From Marinobacter salinexigens (lineage in GTDB: Bacteria; Pseudomonadota; Gammaproteobacteria; Pseudomonadales; Oleiphilaceae), in assembly GCF_008370345.1 (NCBI RefSeq), contig NZ_VTUU01000001.1:176860-240859 (forward strand): a stretch of 64,000 nucleotides of DNA. The letters are read 5' to 3'. Of the stretch, positions 17,928 to 26,328 are shown piece after piece; position 1 is the stretch's first letter; each line of letters opens with the position of its first letter. A program made the translations under genes and the position numbers. The notes below the pieces were generated by a model. That model made no database searches. It worked only from the letters and a program-made list of their open reading frames with translations, and was not told the origin of the DNA.

Positions 17928-18588
17928 ATTAGATATTCGGGGGCGGGATTTTAATCGCCCGGTGCTTGGCGAGGTACGAGCCAGTATTTCAGCCGGGGAC
18001 CGGATCTGCCTGTTGGGGCCTTCGGGCATAGGCAAAACCACTCTGCTGAACGCCATTGCCGGGCTCGATAAGTCCATTCCGGCCTCTGCGGTCGTTGGTC
18101 GCGACGCGCTTAACGTGGGTTATCTGTTTCAGGAGCATCGCCTGTTACCCTGGCGAACCCTGAAAGCCAATCTGAAGCTGGTGGGTGTTTCGGGAGCGGC
18201 TGCTGAAGATCTGCTGGCCCAGGTCGGACTGGATGGCTACTCGGATTACTTTCCCGACCAGCTTTCCCTGGGAATGGCGCGACGGGCTGCTCTGGCCCGA
18301 TGTCTGGCGGTGAAGCCGGATTTGTTGCTGCTGGATGAACCTTTTGCGTCTCTCGATCCGGTGATGGCGAACGAATTGAAGCGGTTAATAAACCGGATTC
18401 TCGACGACCACCCGGATATGGCCATGATCTGTGTGACCCATGATGAAGCCGATGTGGATATCCTGGCGAACCGCCTGTGGTACCTGGATGGCAAGCCCGC
18501 CCGTCTGATGTGGAACGATGCCGTTCGCGGAGTGGGGCGAGCCCGTCAGCTTCTTGGGCAAATGCGAGAGTTGCACTCAGCGGACTGA
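17920..18588 (+). CDS. ABC importer ATP-binding protein
   Basis: A compact 222-residue ABC ATPase: Walker A GPSGIGKTT (about 33-41), Q-loop FQEHRLLPWRTLKANL, signature LSLGMARRAALARCLA, Walker B LLLLDEPFASLD and an H-loop in CVTHDEAD. The signature is LSLGM in place of the usual LSGGQ, a variation common in this transporter group. It overlaps the permease gene by eight bases and is convergent with the M23 peptidase gene 15 bases away. The context ties it to this importer and not to the zinc system further right. Confidence 0.88.
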   Translation: MLELDIRGRDFNRPVLGEVRASISAGDRICLLGPSGIGKTTLLNAIAGLDKSIPASAVVGRDALNVGYLFQEHRLLPWRTLKANLKLVGVSGAAAEDLLAQVGLDGYSDYFPDQLSLGMARRAALARCLAVKPDLLLLDEPFASLDPVMANELKRLINRILDDHPDMAMICVTHDEADVDILANRLWYLDGKPARLMWNDAVRGVGRARQLLGQMRELHSAD

Positions 18589-18603
18589 GTGCGGTCAGTG
18601 GTC

Positions 18604-19923
18604 TTAGTCAAACAGTGAGGGGGCCTTCGCATACAGGACATCGGAGCGGCTGCCCGCATATTTCATGATGGCCAGTTGCTGCCGGACTCCTGATTTGAAG
18701 GCCGCCAATTCTGTCTTCGGAATCGCAGCCGCGGTCGGGATGTCGGCCGTCAGGGGATTTACCGGATGACCCTTCAGGTGAAGTTCGAAATGAAGGTGGG
18801 GACCGGTGCTTCGTCCGGTATTCCCGGATAAGGCAATTCTTTCCCCACGCTGAACCCGGGCTCCCCGCTTTACCAGAACCTTGCTCAGGTGAAGGTAGCG
18901 CGTTGTGTGAGCACCGCCATGGTCAATGTCCACGTACCGACCGGCATAAGGGTGGTTGCCAACCCGGCGGACAACCCCGTCACCGGTACTGACAACGGCA
19001 GTGCCTAGCGGTACTGCCAGGTCAACACCATTGTGGGGACTGCGTCGGCCGGTGATCGGGTGCAAACGTTTCGGGTTGAACGGTGAACTCACCCGGTAAT
19101 GCCTGGCGGTAGGCCAGCGCAGGAATGCAGGTGTTACGCTGTTGCCGTTCTCATCGTAGTAATTGCCGTCCTCAAACCGGAACGCATAGTGTGTTGTTTT
19201 TCCTCGTTCGAGGGATATGGCTGACAGCCGGGTGTTGCCCGTGCTCTTCTGTCCTGACACTTCGTGTTCGACAACGGCGCTGAAGGTGTCACCGGCTCGC
19301 AGGTCCCTCCTGAAATTCAGCTTGTTTTGCAGCAGTTGGTCTATCAGAAGGATCTCGCCCCGGTCGAGGCCTGCCTGGGCAGCAGAGGCGTAAAAACTGC
19401 CTTTGATGCTGCCCCTTATGACTTCCGAGATCCAATGGGTTTCGGCCTCGTATTTGTCGTATTCAAACGTGCCGTCCGGTTGCCTGCTGAACACCACCTT
19501 ACGGGCAGGATCCAGGTGGAGTGTCAGTGTTGTAAACCGGTCCCGGGCGTCAAACTCAAGAGACAGCCGAGAGCCCGGCACGAGCGTTTCCAGTGCCAGG
19601 TACTCGGAGTCCGCCGCCAGGATATTTTTCAAATCACTCTGTGGCGCATTGCTGGATTCGAAAATCTCACTCAGCGTATCTCCCTTCCTGACCAGCCAGA
19701 CCCTAGTGTTCCCCGTGGCGGAATCGGTTGTATGCCCGGCTGCGCCGTCAGTCGCCCCGGAGCCTTTGGAGGCTGTCGGGATGGCTTTCGGCTGGGAGGC
19801 GTCGGCATGGGTGGCAAGGGCTGATAATAAGGGAGTGGGTAGCAGTCCCATCACCGCAATGAATGCTCCCAGAACGACCAATACAAGTTTATGGCGTGAG
19901 ATCAGGGCATTCGGGCGGGTCAT
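18604..19923 (-). CDS. M23-family zinc metallopeptidase (murein endopeptidase, MepM/ShyB-like)
   Basis: A 439-residue peptidoglycan endopeptidase. It has an N-terminal membrane anchor or signal (residues 10-38), a periplasmic LysM/OapA-like middle region (from about residue 74, VWLVRKGDTLSEIF) and a C-terminal M23 domain with the zinc motif HNGVD (near 311-316) and HLHFELH (near 377-383). Such enzymes cut D-Ala-meso-DAP crosslinks so the wall can expand. It lies 138 bases downstream of the COG0523 GTPase gene on the same strand and may share its zinc-controlled transcript. In Vibrio cholerae the related ShyB is Zur-controlled (known); here that is inference. Confidence 0.88.
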   Translation of the reverse strand: MTRPNALISRHKLVLVVLGAFIAVMGLLPTPLLSALATHADASQPKAIPTASKGSGATDGAAGHTTDSATGNTRVWLVRKGDTLSEIFESSNAPQSDLKNILAADSEYLALETLVPGSRLSLEFDARDRFTTLTLHLDPARKVVFSRQPDGTFEYDKYEAETHWISEVIRGSIKGSFYASAAQAGLDRGEILLIDQLLQNKLNFRRDLRAGDTFSAVVEHEVSGQKSTGNTRLSAISLERGKTTHYAFRFEDGNYYDENGNSVTPAFLRWPTARHYRVSSPFNPKRLHPITGRRSPHNGVDLAVPLGTAVVSTGDGVVRRVGNHPYAGRYVDIDHGGAHTTRYLHLSKVLVKRGARVQRGERIALSGNTGRSTGPHLHFELHLKGHPVNPLTADIPTAAAIPKTELAAFKSGVRQQLAIMKYAGSRSDVLYAKAPSLFD

Positions 19924-20061
19924 GTTTGATGCAGCTCCGGGTTAGTAAGGGAAAAGACCGGTACGGGTGTTTGCCATGTTGATCCGGCGCGTTATCGAAT
20001 CCGTGGCTTTGAGCACCGGCTGCCGGAATTCTACCATTACCAGTGCCAACGATGCGCCTCT

Positions 20062-21267
20062 CTAGTGACTCCAGGCCGGGAACGGGTCGTTCAGTGTTTG
20101 CCAGAACGTTTTGCCGGCCAGCAACTGATCATCATCCAGAAGGCAGTTGTCCAGTTCGCTCCTGAGGTGCTTTTCGTCGAGATTCTGTCCGATAAAGACC
20201 AGTTCCTGGCGCATGTCGCCGAATGGTTCTTCCCAGCTCTGCAGGATGGACATCCGGTACTCGGGATCTTCGGGCCAGTTGCTCTCGGGAACGGCTTTCC
20301 AGAACATACCTGCGAATCCGTGCCGGGCGATGCCTCCTGCCTGGCTCCAGTGCCCCGCAAACTCCGGGCGGGTTGCCAGCCAGAAGTAGCCTTTGGAACG
20401 AATAAGCTTGCCGTCGGTTACCGGCTGATGAAGGAAATCATAGAATTTCGCCGGGTGGAACGGGCGGCGGGCCCGGTAAACGAAGCTCGAAATACCATAT
20501 TCCTCGGTTTCAGGAATGTGCTCACCACGCATTTCCTTGAGCCAGCCGGGTGCCTGCTGGGCACGATCAAAGCTGAAACGACCGGTCTCCAACACCTTGT
20601 CCAGCGGCACTGCGCCCTGGGAGATCGGAAGGATTTCAGCTTCTGTATTCAGGCTGCGGAGCACACCCTTGAGCCGATTCAGGTCTTCCGGAGACACCAG
20701 ATCGGTCTTACTGATCAGCAAAATGTCACTGAACTCAATCTGGTCTACCAGCAAATCGGCAACGCTGCGCTCATCTTCCTCTCCTAGACTCTCTCCGGTT
20801 TCCTGCAGTGACTGGGCTTCGTCGTAATCTTTCAGGAAGTTCACCGCATCAACCACGGTGACCATGGTGTCCAGGCGAGCGATATCGGACAGGCTGACGC
20901 CGTCCTCATCCGCGAAAGTAAAAGTCTCAGCAACCGGGAGCGGTTCTGAAATGCCGGTCGATTCAATCACCAGGCAATCAAAGCGTTGCTCGGCTGCAAG
21001 TTTACGCACTTCGATCAAAAGGTCTTCGCGCAGCGTGCAGCAAATGCAACCGTTGCTCATCTCGACCAATTTTTCTTCCGAGCGGTTGAGCGTGACTTCC
21101 TGCTGTACCTGGGCGGCATCGATGTTCACTTCGCTCATATCGTTCACGATCACGGCAACACGTTTGCCATCCCGATTGTTGAGAATGTGATTGAGAACCG
21201 TGGTCTTGCCGGCGCCCAGAAAGCCAGACAGTACCGTAACCGGAAGTCGCGGGTCGGAATGGTTCAT
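20062..21267 (-). CDS. COG0523-family zinc-responsive GTPase (putative metallochaperone)
   Basis: A 401-residue G3E-family GTPase. It has the P-loop GFLGAGKTT (residues 15-23), the family's CxCC metal motif in [11 protein letters not shown] (Cys74, Cys76, Cys77), a [12 protein letters not shown] switch and an SKTDL guanine-specificity motif. These proteins bind zinc and are thought to deliver it to client enzymes during starvation (established for ZNG1 and inferred for bacterial relatives). The ATG at 21267 is chosen because AGGAG lies seven bases upstream; a longer reading would run through the Zur-like operator. Downstream is an M23 peptidase on the same strand, and divergent is the zinc import operon. 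Confidence 0.88.
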   Translation of the reverse strand: MNHSDPRLPVTVLSGFLGAGKTTVLNHILNNRDGKRVAVIVNDMSEVNIDAAQVQQEVTLNRSEEKLVEMSNGCICCTLREDLLIEVRKLAAEQRFDCLVIESTGISEPLPVAETFTFADEDGVSLSDIARLDTMVTVVDAVNFLKDYDEAQSLQETGESLGEEDERSVADLLVDQIEFSDILLISKTDLVSPEDLNRLKGVLRSLNTEAEILPISQGAVPLDKVLETGRFSFDRAQQAPGWLKEMRGEHIPETEEYGISSFVYRARRPFHPAKFYDFLHQPVTDGKLIRSKGYFWLATRPEFAGHWSQAGGIARHGFAGMFWKAVPESNWPEDPEYRMSILQSWEEPFGDMRQELVFIGQNLDEKHLRSELDNCLLDDDQLLAGKTFWQTLNDPFPAWSH

Positions 21268-21325
21268 CGTTATGCTCCTGCGTATGGTCTGTGTTTGCCG
21301 CAAGTGCGGCTGCTTTACATTGGAT

Positions 21326-21342
21326 ATGTTATAACATAACAT
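21326..21342. promoter_or_regulatory. Zur-like operator
   Basis: ATGTTATAACATAACAT: 7-base inverted arms (ATGTTAT/ATAACAT) with a 3-base centre, agreeing with the remembered gammaproteobacterial Zur core TGTTATANTATAACA at 14 of 15 positions. It sits between the divergent COG0523 GTPase gene (start 21267) and AztD-like gene (start 21394) and could repress both under zinc sufficiency. Confidence 0.75.
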
Positions 21343-21368
21343 TTTGCGACTCTGAAGCACAGAAAGAT

Positions 21369-21380
21369 ACGTTATAACGT
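21369..21380. promoter_or_regulatory. Second palindrome in the zinc control region
   Basis: ACGTTATAACGT is a perfect 12-base palindrome directly ahead of the AAGGAG ribosome-binding site of the AztD-like gene. It shares the TTATAA core with the Zur-like site 27 bases upstream and could be a weaker second Zur site or overlap the promoter -10. Confidence 0.4.
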
Positions 21381-21393
21381 TAAGGAGTTCTTG

Positions 21394-22701
21394 ATGTCTG
21401 AACAATCTCGCCTACTTTCCCCATTGCTGCGCCCGATGGCTGCGCCGTTGCTGATGGTCTCAGCAGTGATGCTGGCGGCCTGTGGTGGCAGCAGTAGTGG
21501 CAATTCCGACGATGGGCATGAGCATACTGATATCGAGACTGCAGGTCGCCTGGCCCTGTTTGATGTCGATGCGTCACAGCTTAAAGTTCTGGACCTCGAT
21601 AGCAGTGAAGTGCTGGCCAGCATGGCGATGGATGGCGAGGCACCAGGCCTTTATGCATCACCCGGCAGCCGGTATGCGGTCGCCATTCAGCGGGGCGACG
21701 ACCGGGTGTCCTTTGTTGATGGCGGGCTCTATACCGAGGACCACGGCGATCATATGCACGACTACGCCGAGCCGCCCAGCATGCTGGCCCTGACTCTGAA
21801 CGATCACAAACCAACACATTACTCACCCGGCGAGTCGGAAGGTGTTGTGTTTTTTGACGGCGGTGACGCCGCGAGCTCAAAAGTGACCGTGTTTTCGGAT
21901 GCAACGCTGGGCAGCGGCTCGATGGTGGCCAGCCTGGAGCTTGAGAACAACATGCATGGCGTGGCCAAGATGATCGATGGCCATCTGTTTGTGACCTATC
22001 GCGATAGTTCAATTACGGACACCACCCTGCCGGCAGCCGTGGAGCGCTATCACCTGGATGGCGGAAGCTTCGAGTTTGAAGAACGCTACAGCCAGGCTTG
22101 CCCGAGCCTTCATGGCGCCGCCGCCAACGCCCATAGCCTTGGTTTTGGCTGCAGTGATGGTGTGCTGGTGATCGATCTGCACGAAGCGGGTTACCCGGCC
22201 AACAAACTGAGCAACCCGGAAGGCCTGGCTGAGGGGGTACGAATCGGAACGGTGGTTGCGAATCACGATGTCGAGGCGTTGGTCGGAATCGCGGGTGATC
22301 GTCTGTTCGTGATCGATCCGGAGTCGGAAACTGAGGTCTACAACGAGCTGGCGCTGGGTGAGGGCGTGGGCCGGCTGGCTCAGGGCTTCACCACCCATGG
22401 TGAAGTGTTCTACGTGCTCGGCGACGATGGCGGCCTGCGGCTGTTTAACCCGGCCCACCACTGGGAACTGATTACCACGGCTGCACTGATCAACGCGCCT
22501 GCTGAGGGAGGCACCCTGGCGGTGACCGTGTCGGCTGCTCAGGAACGCCTGTTCGTGTTGCACAACCAGTCTGTTGTCGAAGTTGATACCACCAATGGCG
22601 ATATTGTGCGGACCATTGATCTCGGGTTCAGCGCTACGGCCATTGCCTGGCTGGGTTTGGCGGAAGAGGGGCATGACCACGAAGAAGAGCATTCACACTA
22701 A
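21394..22701 (+). CDS. AztD-like zinc metallochaperone, beta-propeller lipoprotein
   Basis: A secreted lipoprotein of about 435 residues. The lipobox LAACG ends the signal (Cys near residue 30), followed by a Gly/Ser linker and a His-rich segment (DDGHEH). The rest has a WD/YVTN-like beta-propeller pattern: repeated [19 protein letters not shown] and [17 protein letters not shown] blades. A second metal-rich stretch is [10 protein letters not shown] (near 113-122), and the tail ends [12 protein letters not shown]. AztD proteins carry zinc to the AztC binding protein in the periplasm; this gene heads the import operon after a Zur-like operator. AAGGAG six bases before 21394 fixes the ATG; a TTG one codon earlier is in frame. 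Most AztD proteins are soluble, so the lipid anchor is notable. Confidence 0.75.
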   Translation: MSEQSRLLSPLLRPMAAPLLMVSAVMLAACGGSSSGNSDDGHEHTDIETAGRLALFDVDASQLKVLDLDSSEVLASMAMDGEAPGLYASPGSRYAVAIQRGDDRVSFVDGGLYTEDHGDHMHDYAEPPSMLALTLNDHKPTHYSPGESEGVVFFDGGDAASSKVTVFSDATLGSGSMVASLELENNMHGVAKMIDGHLFVTYRDSSITDTTLPAAVERYHLDGGSFEFEERYSQACPSLHGAAANAHSLGFGCSDGVLVIDLHEAGYPANKLSNPEGLAEGVRIGTVVANHDVEALVGIAGDRLFVIDPESETEVYNELALGEGVGRLAQGFTTHGEVFYVLGDDGGLRLFNPAHHWELITTAALINAPAEGGTLAVTVSAAQERLFVLHNQSVVEVDTTNGDIVRTIDLGFSATAIAWLGLAEEGHDHEEEHSH

Positions 22702-22772
22702 TCTGCGTTAAACCTGAGAGAACGTGCCGGCCCGCTGCTGGCGCGTTCTGCTGCATTATCTCTGGAGTTGTA

Positions 22773-23888
22773 ATGTTTAAACGTTTTGTACCTTTTGCAA
22801 TGCTCCCGCTGGCGATCACTTCAGTCGGGGTTGTTGCCAACGAACTGAACCCGGATGTCAGTGTCACCCTGGACGGCTACTACAAACAGAACGACACTGC
22901 GCTCTCCCACCGGGAGCAGGGCTTCGGGCTTGGCCATACGGAGCTTTCGCTGTCTTCTCCTATCGACGATCTGTTTTCAGGTCGCCTCACCGCTGTGTTC
23001 GAAGAGCACGACGGTGAAAGTGAGGTACTGATTGAAGAGGCTTATCTGCAAACGAACGGCTTACCATACGCACTTAACGTCAGGGCCGGCCGATTCCTGT
23101 CGCAAGTGGGTTACCTCAACGGGCGTCATATGCATGAGGATGACTTTGTCGAACGTCCCGCGGCTTATCGCGCCATGCTCGGCAGCCACTACTATGACAC
23201 CGGCGTGCGCCTGAATGCCCTGATGCCTACACCCTTTTTCTGGCAGGTCGGTGCGGAAGCCTTCGCCGGTGACCAGCTGACGGAGGGGGAGGAAGACATT
23301 GGCGTGTACACGGTCAATACGCGGTTTGGTGGCGACATCAGTTTGTCCCAGAGTTGGCAATTGGGGCTCTCCTGGCTACGGAACCGGCACGCAAAATTGG
23401 CGGAAACCGGCGACGGCAGTCACGATCATGACCATGAGGAAGATCATGATCACAGTCATGGTGCGGGCTATACCGGCGAAAACCTGTATATCGCTGACGT
23501 GGTCTGGAAGTGGTCCCCCAATGGCAACAACCGCGAACAGCAGCTAACCCTCAGCGGCGAATACCTCTACGCAGATGAACTGAACCAGTTTGCGGCGTCT
23601 GATGACACCAATGAAGGCTGGTACGTTTCCGGCGTATACCAGTTCGCTCCTCAGTGGTCGGCTGGTGTTCGCTACGGTGAAGTTGACCTTCAGGAAGCCC
23701 ACGGCGATCACTTCCACAACCAGACCCTGGATGAGACCGACGTGATGCTGTCCTGGTCCCGTTCGCATTTCTCTACGGTAAGGTTGCAGTACACGCATCA
23801 GGAAGCAACTGGCTTCAGCAATGCCGACAATACCGTGATGGTGCAGTATGTGATGTCCCTGGGTGCCCACGGCGCACATGGTTTCTGA
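22773..23888 (+). CDS. Zinc-locus outer-membrane beta-barrel protein with His-rich loop
   Basis: A 371-residue outer-membrane protein with an N-terminal signal (about residues 1-22, cleavage after VVA). The beta-strand pattern matches a small porin-like barrel, not a TonB receptor: it has no plug domain and is too short. A long exposed loop is very His/Asp rich (DHDHEEDHDHSHG, near 218-230), and the C terminus also has several His. Inferred role: an outer-membrane entry route or zinc-collecting porin expressed in starvation. It lies 71 bases after the AztD-like gene and just before the binding-protein gene. Confidence 0.7.
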   Translation: MFKRFVPFAMLPLAITSVGVVANELNPDVSVTLDGYYKQNDTALSHREQGFGLGHTELSLSSPIDDLFSGRLTAVFEEHDGESEVLIEEAYLQTNGLPYALNVRAGRFLSQVGYLNGRHMHEDDFVERPAAYRAMLGSHYYDTGVRLNALMPTPFFWQVGAEAFAGDQLTEGEEDIGVYTVNTRFGGDISLSQSWQLGLSWLRNRHAKLAETGDGSHDHDHEEDHDHSHGAGYTGENLYIADVVWKWSPNGNNREQQLTLSGEYLYADELNQFAASDDTNEGWYVSGVYQFAPQWSAGVRYGEVDLQEAHGDHFHNQTLDETDVMLSWSRSHFSTVRLQYTHQEATGFSNADNTVMVQYVMSLGAHGAHGF

Positions 23889-23889
23889 T

Positions 23890-24810
23890 ATGGGATTCAG
23901 ACACGCAATCATGACACTGCTGCTGATGGTGTCAGCATTGCCGGCTCAGGCGCAGCTTCGTGTCTTCGCCTGTGAACCGGAATGGGCGGCTCTGGTTCGG
24001 GAACTCGCCCCGGATGCCGAGCTCACCACGGCGACCAGTTACCTCCAGGACCCTCATTACATCGAGGCACGTCCCAGTCTGATCGCGGCCGTGCGGCGTG
24101 CGGATATTGCAGTCTGTACGGGCGCCTCGCTGGAAGCGGGCTGGTTGCCCATGTTGCTGCAGCGTGCTTCCAATCCGGACATTCAGCCCGGCCGCCCGGG
24201 CTTGTTCTTCGCCGCCGACCACGCCCGCTTGCATGCGCCCCATGATCATGTGGATCGCAGCATGGGGGATGTCCACCCGGAGGGTAATCCCCATGTGCAC
24301 CTGGCGCCGGATGAACTGCCAGACATCGCCCGGGCTTTGGCTGACCGGCTCGGGGAGATTGAGCCGGGGGCCTCTGCCGCCATTCAGGGGCGGTATATCC
24401 GTTGGCGGGGGCACTGGAGCCGCATGCGAGCCGAATGGCGGGAGAAGGCGAAAGAGCTTGAGGGCCATTCCGTCGTGGTTCAGCATTCAAGTTTCCAGTA
24501 CCTGCTACGATGGCTTGGTGTGGAAACAGCCGTGGATCTGGAGCCCAAACCGGGGCTGCCACCCAGTGCCAGCCATCTGAGCCAGTTGCTGGCTGAGCCA
24601 AACCTTGGTAAGGCCAGCGCCATACTGATCGCCAGCCATCAGGATCCTCAGCCCGCTGAATGGCTGTCGGAGCATACGGGCATACGAGTGGTTGTGGTGC
24701 CCGGTACCGTTACGGGCGAGGGGCCGACAGAGACACTGGGCGGTCTCATCAGTGAGATCATCCGTCAGATTGAGTCGGCGGCATCCGGAGTGTCCCATGG
24801 CGGCCTATGA
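23890..24810 (+). CDS. Zinc ABC importer periplasmic binding protein (ZnuA/AztC-like)
   Basis: A cluster A-I metal-binding protein of 306 residues. A signal peptide ends near ALPAQA (residue 21). Metal-ligand regions are visible: DPHYIEARPS (His56, first ligand loop), a His-rich flexible stretch HAPHDHVDRSMGDVHPEGNPHVHL (split loop near 124-147) ending in the conserved NPHVHLAPDEL, VVQHSSFQYLLRWLG with the third ligand, and SHQDPQ in the C-terminal lobe. The start at 23890 directly follows the outer-membrane protein's stop and lacks a strong ribosome-binding site, so coupling to the upstream gene is likely; 23878 is an alternative in frame. Confidence 0.88.
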   Translation: MGFRHAIMTLLLMVSALPAQAQLRVFACEPEWAALVRELAPDAELTTATSYLQDPHYIEARPSLIAAVRRADIAVCTGASLEAGWLPMLLQRASNPDIQPGRPGLFFAADHARLHAPHDHVDRSMGDVHPEGNPHVHLAPDELPDIARALADRLGEIEPGASAAIQGRYIRWRGHWSRMRAEWREKAKELEGHSVVVQHSSFQYLLRWLGVETAVDLEPKPGLPPSASHLSQLLAEPNLGKASAILIASHQDPQPAEWLSEHTGIRVVVVPGTVTGEGPTETLGGLISEIIRQIESAASGVSHGGL

Positions 24811-25585
24811 GTGGCTGCTCCTACCGGCAGCGGGCAGTGCCATGCTCTGTCTGCTACTGGTCCCTTTGGGGTACCAGGTGATTGCCCGCGGTGTCATCTT
24901 TGCGGATCTGGCCATTGCCCAGTGGGCAGCACTGGGCACCCTGGCCGGTCTGTATTTTCTACCCAAGCATACCCTCGCCGGGGCACCGGTCAGCAGCCTG
25001 ATCTTTGCACTGCTGGCTGCCGTGGCGGTTCACCTGATCTTCCGGAGGCTGGCGGATGCCAAGGAAGCCTGGATCGGCATTCTCTACGTGATCGGGGCGA
25101 GTCTCGCCGTGCTGCTGGTCAGTGGCGATCCCCACGGTGCCCAGGCACTGCACAGAGCTGCGTCCGGGGACCTGCTGTGGGCCAGTTGGCCTCTGGTTCT
25201 TGCAGTAGCCACGCTCGCCGCGTTGGTCTGGCTGCTGGCGTGGTGGTGCCCCGGCTGGATGAGCGGGGCTGTTTTTATGCCGGTGTTTGCGGTGGCAGTG
25301 ACCTATTCAGTCTCGCTGGCCGGCATCTACGTGGTATTTGCGACGCTGATCATGACACCGCTGGTCCTTGGCACGCTCGTGGGAAAAGGATCTTTTCTCT
25401 CCTCCTGCTGCGCCATCGCCGGGCACCTGGCAGCCATCGGTGTTTCAGTGGCCTTCGATGTACCGGTCGGGCCGGCCATCGTGGTGGCGACCCTGGCCAT
25501 GACCTTGTTCTGGTTTATCGTCCTACGCGGGTTTGCTTCCCAGAATCTTCGTGCGTTGGGGGCGGAATCCGGCGGTAGCCAGTAA
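24797..25585 (+). CDS. Zinc ABC importer permease (ZnuB/AztB-like)
   Basis: A 262-residue family 3 metal-type permease with about eight hydrophobic helices. The segment YQVIARGVIFADLAIAQWAALG (split near residues 25-46) is the ZnuB hallmark, and AGIYVVFATLIMTPL near 173-187 resembles the conserved C-terminal motif. It overlaps the binding-protein gene by 14 bases. Its 3' end overlaps the oppositely oriented ABC-2 permease gene by 63 bases. No cognate ATPase gene follows: the two ATPases nearby belong to other transporters. Either the ATPase is elsewhere or was lost. Confidence 0.85.
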   Translation: MAAYEWLLLPAAGSAMLCLLLVPLGYQVIARGVIFADLAIAQWAALGTLAGLYFLPKHTLAGAPVSSLIFALLAAVAVHLIFRRLADAKEAWIGILYVIGASLAVLLVSGDPHGAQALHRAASGDLLWASWPLVLAVATLAALVWLLAWWCPGWMSGAVFMPVFAVAVTYSVSLAGIYVVFATLIMTPLVLGTLVGKGSFLSSCCAIAGHLAAIGVSVAFDVPVGPAIVVATLAMTLFWFIVLRGFASQNLRALGAESGGSQ

Positions 25586-26326
25586 CGCCAGCACGACCGT
25601 TACGCCTGCGGTAATCCCGTAAGCCATCGGATTCCATTCCAGATACAGTGAAAACCGGATCGCTTCCACGGCGTGGGTGAAGGGATTGAACTGGCAGATC
25701 CAGTAGAGCCAGGGACTGGCTTCGTTCATTCGCCACAGCGGGTAGAGTGCCGAGGACATGAAGAACATCGGGAAGATCACGAAGTTCATCACCCCCGCAA
25801 AGTTTTCCAGCTGCTTGATCCAGGTGGCAATCAGGAGCCCCAGTGCGCCGAGCATCAGGCTGGTCAGGATCAGCGCGGGCAGAACTGCCAGATAGCCCCA
25901 GGCAGGCGGTTCAACATCGACCAGCAAGGCCAGGAGCAGGAAGACGTAAACCTGACCAACAGACACCACACCCATGGCCAGTAGTTTGGTCACCAGCAGG
26001 AAAGGGCGGGGCAGCGGGCTCATCAGTAGCACACGCATACTGCCCAGTTCTCTGTCGTACACCATGGACAGAGCGCCCTGCATACTGTTGAACAGGATGA
26101 TCATTCCGCACAAACCCGGCGCAATGTAGGTTTCGTAGGTGATGTAGGTTTCATACGGCGGAATGATGGAAATGCCCAGTACCGCCCGGAAGCCTGCGGC
26201 AAACACCACAAGCCATAGCAGCGGTCTGACAAGTGCGCTGGCGAAGCGGGTTCTCTGTTGCCAGAAACGCAACCATTCCCGGGTCTGGATGCCGACAAAG
26301 CAGTGCCAGTATTGAGAGGCTTTCAT
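25523..26326 (-). CDS. ABC-2-type permease of the PQQ-alcohol-linked ABC system
   Basis: A 267-residue ABC-2 membrane protein with six or so hydrophobic helices and the typical MVYDRELGSMRVLLMSPLPR coupling segment (about 90-109). This family is described beside PQQ alcohol dehydrogenase genes, e.g. in the Pseudomonas putida ped cluster, where the PedA1A2BC ABC system supports growth at low lanthanide levels. It is the last gene of the leftward set binding protein, beta-propeller, ATPase, permease. A small tandem duplication YETYITYETYI (about 59-69) is visible. The last 21 codons overlap the zinc permease gene on the other strand. Confidence 0.82.
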   Translation of the reverse strand: MKASQYWHCFVGIQTREWLRFWQQRTRFASALVRPLLWLVVFAAGFRAVLGISIIPPYETYITYETYIAPGLCGMIILFNSMQGALSMVYDRELGSMRVLLMSPLPRPFLLVTKLLAMGVVSVGQVYVFLLLALLVDVEPPAWGYLAVLPALILTSLMLGALGLLIATWIKQLENFAGVMNFVIFPMFFMSSALYPLWRMNEASPWLYWICQFNPFTHAVEAIRFSLYLEWNPMAYGITAGVTVVLALLATAGFRPQRTKILGSKPA

Positions 26327-26328
26327 GG

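Noticed and set aside
22773..23888. Outer-membrane zinc protein as a ZnuD-type TonB receptor
   Set aside because: At 371 residues it is about half the usual length and has no plug domain or TonB box that I can see.
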